Positions 11,901-15,973 of a DNA stretch of 23,455 nt are shown here, piece after piece (within the stretch, counting starts at the first letter, position 1; every line of letters starts with the position of its first letter). The stretch comes from Cafeteria roenbergensis. Taxonomy: Eukaryota > Sar > Bigyra > Bicosoecida > Cafeteriaceae. The position numbers and the translations under genes were made by a program. The DNA lies in the NCBI GenBank assembly GCA_008330645.1, contig VLTN01000127.1, positions 1 to 23,455 of the forward strand, read 5' to 3'. A model generated the notes under the pieces. It made no database searches and was not told where the DNA came from. It saw only the letters and a list, made by a program, of their open reading frames with translations.

Positions 11901-13704
11901 GCCGTGGACGTCGTGGAGGGCGAGGGCGTCGCCGACAGCGTGGCCGCGGACGTCGTGGAGGGCGAGGGCGTCGCCGACAGCGTGGCCGTGGACGTCGTGG
12001 AGAGAGCGAGGGCGTCGCCGACAGCGTGGCCGTGGACGTCGTGGAGGGCGAGGGCGTCGCCGACAGCGTGGCCGTGGACGTCGTGGAGGGCGAGGGCGTC
12101 GCCGACAGCGTGGCCGTGGACGTCGTAGAGAGCGAGGGCGTGACCGACAGCGTGGCCGTGGACGTCGTGGAGGGCGAGGGCGTCGCCGACAGCGTGGCTG
12201 CGGACGTCGTGGAGGGCAACAGCGTGGCCGTGGACGTCGTGGAGGGCGAGGGCGTCGCCGACAGCGTGGCCGCGGACGTCGTGGAGGGCGAGGGCGTCGC
12301 CGACAGCGTGGCCACGGACGTCGTGGAGGGCGAGGGCGTCGCCGACAGCGTGGCCGCGGACGTCGTGGAGGGCGAGGGCGTCGCCGACAGCGTGGCCGTG
12401 GACGTCGTGGAGGGCGAGGGCGTCGCCGACAGCGTGGCCGTGGACGTCGTGGAGGGCGAGGGCGTCGCCGACAGCGTGGCCGTGGACGTCGTGGAGGGCG
12501 AGGGCGTCGCCGACAGCGTGGCCGCGGACGTCGTGGAGGGCGAGGGCGTCGCCGACAGCGTGGCCGTGGACGTCGTGGAGGGCGAGGGCGTCGCCGACAG
12601 CGTGGCCGTGGACGTCGTGGAGGGCGAGGGCGTCGCCGACAGCGTGGCCGTGGACGTCGTGGAGGGCGAGGGCGTCGCCGACAGCGTGGCCGTGGACGTC
12701 GTGGAGGGCGAGGGCGTCGCCGACAGCGTGGCCGTGGACGTCGTGGAGGGCGAGGGCGTGGCCGACAGCGTGGCCGTGGACGTCGTGGAGGGCGAGGGCG
12801 TCGCCGACAGCGTGGCCGTGGACGTCGTGGAGGGCGAGGGCGTGGCCGACAGCGTGGCCGTGGACGTCGTGGAGGGCGAGGGCGTCGCCGACAGCGTGGC
12901 CGTGGACGTCGTGGAGGGCGAGGGCGTGGCCGACAGCGTGGCCGTGGACGTCGTGGAGAGCGAGGGCGTCGCCGACAGCGTGGCCGCGGACGTCGTGGAG
13001 GGCGAGGGCGTCGCCGACAGCGTGGCCGTGGACGTCGTGGAGGGCGAGGGCGTCGCCGACAGCGTGGCCGTGGACGTCGTGGAGGGCGACAGCGTGGCCG
13101 TGGACGTCGTGGAGGGCGAGGGCGTCGCCGACAGCGTGGCCGTGGACGTCGTGGAGGGCGAGGGCGTCGCCGACAGCGTGGCCGTGGACGTCGTGGAGGG
13201 CGAGGGCGTCGCCGACAGCGTGGCCGTGGACGTCGTGGAGGGCGAGGGCGTGGCCGACAGCGTGGCCGTGGACGTCGTGGAGGGCGAGGGCGTCGCCGAC
13301 AGCGTGGCCGTGGACGTCGTGGAGGGCGAGGGCGTCGCCGACAGCGTGGCCGTGGACGTCGTTGACGGCGCCGGCGTGGCAACCTGTGCTGACCTTGCGC
13401 GGCTTGTCATACTTTCCTGCTTCTGGCTGGTGTTTCTCTGTCTGCCCGTCCTTGGGTTTTGAGCCAGCTTTCCTTCGCCTTTGCGGTCGCTTTTTGTCCA
13501 ACGATTGTTCGTTCCTCTCTGCCTTTCCGTGCCTGTCATGGTTTTCGATTGAATCGACAACCAGCCCGCGACTCGGTTTTTCGGGACCCCCTGGCTCATT
13601 GCTGCTTGGCACCACTTGTCTTTCCGAGGGTTCACCTCCGTTCTGTCGCTGCCACGTACTGTCCACATTGTCCCCTTGATCATTGTCGCCCTTCGTGCTT
13701 GCAT
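1..13704 (-). CDS. Possible mucin-like Ser/Thr/Pro repeat protein, running off the left edge
   Basis: On the minus strand an ATG at 13704-13702 follows an in-frame TGA (13719-13717). It opens 108 codons of non-repeat sequence, rich in Lys, Arg, Gly and Thr (starts MQARRATMIKGTMW), with further in-frame ATGs at 13668, 13599, 13539 and 13410. The frame enters the array in register: the boundary reads VATPAPSTTSTATLS and then repeats TPSPSTTSTATLSA. It stays in that frame to 12007. Past the indels the reading changes frame but meets no stop before base 1. Ser/Thr/Pro/Ala repeats with all codons ending in G or C are typical of O-glycosylated surface or wall proteins. Against a gene: no signal peptide is visible, every frame in the array is open, and the leader may be chance. 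Variant units keep Ser/Thr (TPSPST to TPTAST), a mild point in favour. The real 5' end could be an upstream exon. Confidence 0.3.
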   Translation of the reverse strand, partial: MQARRATMIKGTMWTVRGSDRTEVNPRKDKWCQAAMSQGVPKNRVAGWLSIQSKTMTGTERQRGTNNRWTKSDRKGEGKLAQNPRTGRQRNTSQKQESMTSRARSAQVATPAPSTTSTATLSATPSPSTTSTATLSATPSPSTTSTATLSATPSPSTTSTATLSATPSPSTTSTATLSATPSPSTTSTATLSATPSPSTTSTATLSPSTTSTATLSATPSPSTTSTATLSATPSPSTTSAATLSATPSLSTTSTATLSATPSPSTTSTATLSATPSPSTTSTATLSATPSPSTTSTATLSATPSPSTTSTATLSATPSPSTTSTATLSATPSPSTTSTATLSATPSPSTTSTATLSATPSPSTTSTATLSATPSPSTTSTATLSATPSPSTTSAATLSATPSPSTTSTATLSATPSPSTTSTATLSATPSPSTTSTATLSATPSPSTTSAATLSATPSPSTTSVATLSATPSPSTTSAATLSATPSPSTTSTATLLPSTTSAATLSATPSPSTTSTATLSVTPSLSTTSTATLSATPSPSTTSTATLSATPSPSTTSTATLSATPSLSPRRPRPRCRRRPRPPRRPRPRCRRRPRPPRRPRPRCRSRPRPPRRPRPRCRRRPRPPRRPRPRCRRRPRPPRRPRPRCRRRCRPPRRPWPRCRRRPSPSTTSTATLSATPAPSTTSTATLSATPSPSTTSTATLSATPSPSTTSTATLSATPSPSTTSTATPSPSTTSTATLSATPSPSTTSTATLSATPSPSTTSTATLSATPSPSTTSTATLSATPTASTTSTPRCRRRPLHPRRPRPRCRRRPRPPRRPRPRCRRRPLPPRRPRPRCRRRPLHPRRPRPRCRRRPRPPRRPRHAVGDALALHDVHGHAVGDALALHDVHGHAVGDAVALHDVHGHAVGDALALHDVHGHAVGDALALHDVHGHAVGHAHGIHDVHGHAVGDALALHDVHGHAVGDALALHDVRGHAVGDALALHDVHGHAVGDALALHDVHGHAVGDALALHDVHGHAVGDALALHDVHGHAVGDALALHDVCGHAVSDALALHDVHGHAVGDALALHDVHGHAVGDALALHDVHGHALALHDVHGHAVGDALALHDVHGHAVGDALALHDVHGHAVGDALALHDVHGHAVGDALALHDVHGHAVGDALALTTSTATLSATLSPSRRPRPRCRRRPRPPRRHGHAVATPSPSTTSTATLSATPSPSTTSTATLSAGRPRPPRTSTATLSATPSPSTTSTATLSATPSPSTTSTATLSATPSPSTTSTATLSATPSASTTSTATLSATPSPSTTSTATLSATPSPSTTSTATLSRRPRPPRRPRPRCRRRLALHDVHGHAVGDALALHDVHGTLSATPSPSTTSTATLSATPLALHDVHGHAVGDALALHDVHGHAVGHALASTTSTATLSATPSPSTTSTATLSATPSPSTTSTATLSATPSPSTTSTATLSPSTTSTATLSATPSPSTTSTATLSATPSPSTSPRATLSATPSPSTTSTATLSADALALSTSTATLSATPSPSTTSTATLSATLWPLTTSRHAVATPFALHDVQRPHAVGDALALHDVHGHAVGDALALHDVHGHAVGDALALHDVHGHAVGDALALHDVHGHAVGDALALHDVHGHAVGDALALHDVHGHAVGDALAIHDVHGHAVGDALALHDVHGHAVGDALALHDVHGHAVGDALALHDVHGHAVGDALALHDVHGHAVGDALALHDVHGHAVGDALALHDVHGHAVGDALALHDVHGHAVGDALALHDVHGHAVGDALALHDVHGHAVGDALALHDVHGHAVGDALALHDVHGHAVGDALALHDVHGHAVGDALALHDVHGHAVGDALALHDVHGHAVGDALALHDVHGHAVGDALALHDVHGHAVGDALALHDVHGHAVGDALALHDVHGHAVGDALALHDVHGHAVGDALALHDVHGHAVGDALALHDVHGHAVGDALALHDVHGHAVGDSLALHDVHGHAVGDALALHDVHGHAVGDALALHDVHGHAVGDALALHDVHGHAVGDALALHDVHGHAVGDALALHDVHGHAVGDALALHDVHGHAVGDALALHDVHGHAVGDALALHDVHGHAVGDALALHDVHGHAVGDALALHDVHGHAVGDALALHDVHGHAVGDALALHDVHGHAVGDALALHDVHGHAVGDALALHDVHGHAVGDALALHDVHGHAVGDALALHDVHGHAVGDALALHDVHGHAVGDALALHDVHGHAVGDALALHDVHGHAVGDALALHDVHGHAVGDALALHDVHGHAVGDALALHDVHGHAVGDALALHDVHGHAVGDALALHDVHGHAVGDALALHDVHGHAVGDALALHDVHGHAVGDALALHDVHGHAVGDALALHDVHGHAVGDALALHDVHGHAVGDALALHDVHGHAVGDALALHDVHGHAVGDALALHDVHGHAVGDALALHDVHGHAVGDALALHDVHGHAVGDALALHDVHGHAVGDALALHDVHGHAVGDALALHDVHGHAVGDALALHDVHGHAVGDALALHDVHGHAVGDALALHDVHGHAVGDALALHDVHGHAVGDALALHDVHGHAVGDALALHDVHGHAVGDALALHDVHGHAVGDALALHDVHGHAVGDALALHDVHGHAVGDALALHDVHGHSVGDALALHDVHGHAVGDALALHDVHGHAVGDAHALHDVHGHAVGDALALHDVHGHAVGDALALHDVRGHALGDALALHDVHGHAVGDALALHDVHGHAVGDALALHDVHGHAVGDALALHDVHGHAVGDALALHDVHGHAVGDALALHDVHGHAVGDALALHDVHGHAVGDALALHDVHGHAVGDALALHDVHGHAVGDALALHDVHGHAVGDALALHDVHGHAVGDALALHDVHGHAVGDALALHDVHGHAVGDALALHDVHGHAVGDALALHDVHGHAVGDALALHDVHGHAVGDALALHDVHGHAVGDALALHDVHGHAVGDALALHDVHGHAVGDALALHDVHGHAVGDALALHDVHGHAVGDALALHDVHGHAVGDALALHDVHGHAVGDALALPDAHGHAVGDALALHDVHGHAVGDALALHDVHGHAVGDALALHDVHGHAVGDALALHDVHGHAVGDALALHDVHGHAVGDALALHDVHGHAVGDALALHDVHGHAVGDALALHDVHGHAVGDALALHDVHGHAVGDALALHDVHGHAVGDALALHDVHGHAVGDALALHDVHGHAVGDALALHDVHGHAVGDALALHDVHGHAVGDALALHDVHGHAVGDALALHDVHGHAVGDALALHDVHGHAVGDALALHDVHGHAVGDALALHDVHGHAVGDALALHDVHGHAVGDALALHDVHGHAVGDALALHDVHGHAVGDALALHDVHGHAVGDALALHDVHGHAVGDALALHDVHGHAVGDALALHDVHGHAVGDALALHDVHGHAVGDALALHDVHGHAVGDALALHDVHGHAVGDALALHDVHGHAVGDALALHDVHGHAVGDALALHDVHGHAVGDALALHDVHGHAVGDALALHDVHGHAVGDALALHDVHGHAVGDALALHDVHGHAVGDALALHDVHGHAVGDALALHDVHGHAVGDALALHDVHGHAVGDALALHDVHGHAVGDALALHDVHGHAVGDALALHDVHGHAVGDALALHDVHGHAVGDALALHDVHGHAVGDALALHDVHGHAVGDALALHDVHGHAVGDALALHDVHGHAVGDALALHDVHGHAVGDALALHDVHGHAVGDALALHDVHGHAVGDALALHDVHGHAVGDALALHDVHGHAVGDALALHDVHGHAVGDALALHDVHGHAVGDALALHDVHGHAVGDALALHDVHGHAVGDALALHDVHGHAVGDALALHDVHGHAVGDALALHDVHGHAVGDALALHDVHGHAVGDALALHDVHGHAVGDALALHDVHGHAVGDALALHDVHGHAVGDALALHDVHGHAVGDALALHDVHGHAVGDALALHDVHGHAVGDALALHDVHGHAVGDALALHDVHGHAVGDALALHDVHGHAVGDALALHDVHGHAVGDALALHDVHGHAVGDALALHDVHGHAVGDALALHDVHGHAVGDALALHDVHGHAVGDALALHDVHGHAVGDALALHDVHGHAVGDALALHDVHGHAVGDALALHDVHGHAVGDALALHDVHGHAVGDALALHDVHGHAVGDALALHDVHGHAVGDALALHDVHGHAVGDALALHDVHGHAVGDALALHDVHGHAVGDALALHDVHGHAVGDALALHDVHGHAVGDALALRRPRPRCRRRPRPPRRPRPRCRRRPRPPRRPRPRCRRRPRPPRRPRPRCRRRPRPPRRPRPRCRRRPRPPRRPRPRCRRRPRSPRRPRPRCRRRPRPPRRPRPRCRRRPRPPRRPRPRCRRRPRPPRRPRPRCRRRPRPPRRPRPRCRRRPRPPRRPRPRCRRRPRPPRRPRPRCRRRPRPPRRPRPRCRRRPRPPRRPRPRCRRRPRPPRRPRPRCRRRPRPPRRPRPRCRRRPRPPRRPRPRCRRRPRPPRRPRPRCRRRPRPPRRPRPRCRRRPRPPRRPRPRCRRRPRPPRRPRPRCRR
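8987..10230. repeat. Indel-rich patch of the 42-bp array
   Basis: Starting at 9001 the units suddenly carry many 1-2 bp gains and losses, for example around 9001-9060, 9140-9165, 9215-9225, 9470, 9560, 9620, 9685, 9733, 10007, 10025, 10112-10130, 10175 and 10218. The preceding 9 kb holds a single indel. One change creates the only plus-strand TTA (9057-9059) in the array. Most are homopolymer or near-homopolymer length changes. This looks like raw long-read error at an assembly join rather than biology. Confidence 0.85.
10231..13379. repeat. Diversified right flank of the 42-bp array
   Basis: Units keep the 42-bp length but carry recurrent sequence variants. These are GTG to GCG (plus-frame V to A), GTC to GTG, GGC to AGC, a GATGCAGTGGGC block (near 11171, 11297, 11339, with relatives near 10878 and 11213), and GACAGC replacing GAGGGC. 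Several units are exactly 12 bp short (near 10440, 11519, 12217, 13087). A few indels shift the frame (near 11115, 11325, 11714 and a 2-bp gain at 12001-12006). From 12007 to 13379 there is no frame-shifting indel. Greater divergence at an array edge is expected when exchange homogenises mainly the interior. Confidence 0.9.
12007..13462 (+). CDS. Alternative plus-strand reading: acidic 14-residue repeat with hydrophobic C-terminal tail
   Basis: In the plus frame reading VADSVAVDVVEGEG, the last 33 or so units are uninterrupted. They lead into DGAGVATCADLAR, then LVILSCFWLVFLCLPVLGF and TGA at 13460-13462. The tail is long enough for one membrane span or a GPI-type signal. No start codon or N-terminal domain can be assigned because the array leaves the window and shifts frame at 12001. 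The sequence right of the array is pyrimidine-rich on this strand, and T-rich DNA tends to encode Leu, Phe, Val and Cys, so the tail may be chance. This frame and the minus-strand Ser/Thr frame share their third codon positions, so synonymous changes cannot tell them apart. At most one of the two is likely to be a gene. Confidence 0.2.
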
Positions 13705-14610
13705 GCTCCAGCCCGCTCAGCATGCCTGGCTCCGAAGCCTTCAAACTTTTTTTATGGACAGGAGGCTGCGCGTGGCTGCCCGGGCCGCTCGGCCCATGCA
13801 CAAGTTCGTGGGGGGGAGTCATGGTTCCAGCCTCTGGCATCTCGCCCTGCCGGTTTCTGGTCGCCAAGGCAATCGCCTCCTTCCTGCCAGATTTTGGCGC
13901 CTGCGATTCATGGCGCGGGATGGCACAGCCCACGGGGATTGCAGCATCACAGCTTGCGTACGTGAACCGCGTTCATCGGCTGGAGCCCACGCAGCCATGG
14001 CTCACCGAGTTTTCGTGGCCACGTGCGCTGGCAGAAATCGACATTGCCACGCAAAGGCCCAGCACGAGAGGCACCCGAAAACAGACTCCACATGCTGAGG
14101 GGCCAACTCCTCCCGTCAGGCGTGTGCCCCGTTGCAACGGAGCTCGGCTTCGGCCGACTCGGTGTGCCCTCGGACAGCCCCCCAACATGCACGAGCCCTT
14201 GTGCTTGCCTTGCTGCGGCCCCACTTCGAGCGCCACGAGCATGGCTCCGGCGGCGGTGGCCTCGCGCTGGACAGACGCACCACGGTCCGGGCTCCGGGCC
14301 GGGCGGGCCCCGAACCGGCCGCGCTCGAAGGCGTTCAGCTGCGTGCGCGGCAACGCCTGCGTGCAGTGGAAATTACGTTGCCGATCGCCTATGCTGCCCG
14401 TCCCGGTTACCAGAGACGACCGAGAGAGGCAGTTCGCGAACCCTGCGCGATGGGGTTGCTGGTGTCGCGCTGTTCGGTCTTGCAAGCGAGCGGGTGGAGT
14501 GTTTGAAGAGGCTGGGGTAGTGCCTTGAGGGTTCGCCTTGCTCTGTTGGCGCAACGATGCCGGGCTGATTCCCACTCCAGCCCATCAAGAACACGAGCAG
14601 AGCGCTGACC
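13463..14610. other. Spacer with no recognisable gene
   Basis: The first 250 bases are pyrimidine-rich on the plus strand and less GC-rich than the rest. Several overlapping open frames exist on both strands, the longest about 280 codons on plus at 13683-14528. None shows a family motif, a regular domain pattern or a convincing start. I see no tRNA, rRNA or terminator-like structure. It may hold untranslated regions or exons that I cannot identify. Confidence 0.6.
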
Positions 14611-15015
14611 TCAAAAAAGACCTCCTTGCGACTCCCCCGAGAGAGCTGCCGTGACGTTAAAGTGGACCCGCGGGAGGGTTGAGCCGGCGTACTGCGGGGT
14701 CACCTCGCCAGCAGCGGTGATCACGCAAGTTTGCCCGGTGGCCAGCTTTACCGCACAAGGGGCAAACGCAGGCGCGGTCCGCTGGCTCATCGTCACGTTG
14801 AATCTGACCACCGTGCTAGATCGCGGCATCAGATTCGTCTCCCCGGGCAAATTCACGTTGCCCAGGTACCCACCCGACGCAGCATCCGTCAGGTTAACTG
14901 CGAGCTCGTTGAAGCCCATGTCGAGGTAGCTGAAGCTCTGAAACTTGATAAACAAGTGTAGGTACACCTCAAAATCGCCGGTCGACGGATTGTAGCCCGC
15001 GGAGTTCGCGGTCAT
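14611..15015 (-). CDS. Putative LEA-2/WHy-like domain protein, 5' part unresolved
   Basis: The frame from ATG 15015-15013 to TGA 14613-14611 gives 134 residues. Alternating hydrophobic strands such as DFEVYLHLFIKFQSFSYLDM, ELAVNLTDAASGGYLGNVNL and SSTVVRFNVTMS, separated by turns and preceded by YNPSTGD, resemble the beta-sandwich of LEA-2/WHy proteins. In that family an NP motif precedes a strand and a small-G loop is common. Three N-glycosylation sequons (NLT, NVT, NVT) suggest a lumenal or extracellular location. Just upstream on the same strand another frame encodes a hydrophobic stretch, QILVVLGSFAAAFFP (about 15093-15049). It could be the missing membrane anchor, joined by an intron or displaced by an indel. 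The family call is by eye only, and the protein may belong elsewhere. It is transcribed away from NAF1. Confidence 0.45.
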   Translation of the reverse strand: MTANSAGYNPSTGDFEVYLHLFIKFQSFSYLDMGFNELAVNLTDAASGGYLGNVNLPGETNLMPRSSTVVRFNVTMSQRTAPAFAPCAVKLATGQTCVITAAGEVTPQYAGSTLPRVHFNVTAALSGESQGGLF

Positions 15016-15973
15016 GCGTTCAGTTGCGACGCAAGGCTCTCGTGGTATCAGGGAAGAAGGCCGCCGCGAACGAGCCCAGCACCACAAGTATCTGCGAGGC
15101 CAAAGCGGGCAAGCGTCTCAGCCGCCGCCCCCCCCCGGTAAACTGGATTTGGACGGCTGCCTTGGGCGCGCGCCATTGCAGGCCGCCGCTCGGCGCTCCG
15201 GTGCGCGAGCATGGCAGCCGCTCTCACAATGCCGAGCATGGAAAAGAAGATGCACAGCACCGTCCGCGTGCATGCGCAGCAGCAGGACGCCGACGTTTTT
15301 GCCGAGCCTCCATCTTCCGCACTGGTATGAACTGCTCGCCCTGGCATTTCAGACGCTTCCGGGCTTTGCTTCTGGGGCAGGGGAGTGCGTGAACGATGCA
15401 ACGGCTGCTGCCAGAAACGGCTTGCTCTGTTCCGGTGGGCACGCGCCAACTGCCCAGGCCTGCGCTGCCACGAGCGGGCCGACGGCTGTTGCTGTGACTC
15501 TGTGTTGCAATGAAAGGTCGGTTCCGGCCACCCGCGCGTGTCCAACGCTTGCGTCATCCTGAGCGGACGGTTGCCAGAGACACAAGGAATTGAAGCGCTG
15601 AAGCTGTGCTCCTGTGTCCCTCTGAGCCGGCCGGAATTCCGAGACCTGCCGTTGAGCAAAGCCTCTGCGAGCTCTTGGGAAGGCGATCCCGACCCCCTTA
15701 GCGCCCGCCACCTCCCAAGCTTGGGTCCTGGGCTCCGGGCGCTCGGGCGGCGACGCGCTGGTCTGCACGAACGGAGCGCTCGGCTCAGCGGAGCGGCCCT
15801 GGATGACGTCATGCGGTGCTCTGCGGGCTTGCACCCTTTTCGGCGACTTGTGCGCCAGCAGCCCACGCCCTGGCCAGCCCGGTGCGACGCACAGGGCGCC
15901 TTTCACGTTTCGGAGCTCTCTTTCCGATACCTGCAAGTTGGTCCACGCAAGTAGAATTTCGCGGGCCGCGGAA
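15016..15973. other. Divergent spacer between the LEA-2-like gene and NAF1
   Basis: About 950 bases lie upstream of both flanking genes. A minus-strand open frame (15866-15048) carries a Cys-rich hydrophobic run, CCCACTRTVLCIFFSMLGIV (about 15290-15230). That could be a 5' exon of the minus-strand gene, but it lacks clear splice signals or family motifs. A run of nine C lies at 15128-15136. The promoters of both genes probably sit here; I see no TATA box. Confidence 0.5.

Larger units (their letters stand above)
1..13379. repeat. Giant 42-bp tandem (minisatellite) array, about 318 copies
   Basis: The same 42-bp unit repeats head to tail from the left edge to 13379, so the true array is longer than seen. 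Each unit begins with TCGCCGACAGCG and carries one GACGTC palindrome. It has 32 of 42 bases G or C, 21 G against 11 C on the plus strand, and eight CpG counting the junction. The unit reads as seven hexamers, including two near-copies (GTGGCC, GTGGAC) and a doubled GAGGGC, so it may have grown from a shorter motif. Because 42 is a multiple of 3 and no frame contains a stop, all six frames are open. Plus frames read VADSVAVDVVEGEG, an Arg/Gly-rich repeat and a Trp/Ala-rich repeat; minus frames read a Ser/Thr/Pro/Ala repeat, a Pro/Arg repeat and ALALHDVHGHAVGD. There are no spacers, so it is not CRISPR. Confidence 0.99.

Noticed and set aside
1-13379. CRISPR array
   Set aside because: Units are contiguous with no unique spacers, there are no cas genes, and the repeat has coding-like period-3 structure.
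1-13379. Strong G-quadruplex array
   Set aside because: Each unit has only two GGG runs close together, so only weak two-layer structures are possible within a unit.
9057-13382. Long minus-strand frame starting with a Pro/Arg-rich repeat
   Set aside because: It starts at a TTG, wanders through three repeat frames because of indels, and ends at a TTA created in the error-rich patch. The Ser/Thr frame starting at 13704 is the better minus-strand candidate.
13683-14528. 281-codon plus-strand open frame
   Set aside because: It starts at TTG, has no recognisable motif or compositional regularity, and overlaps comparable open frames on both strands in GC-rich DNA.
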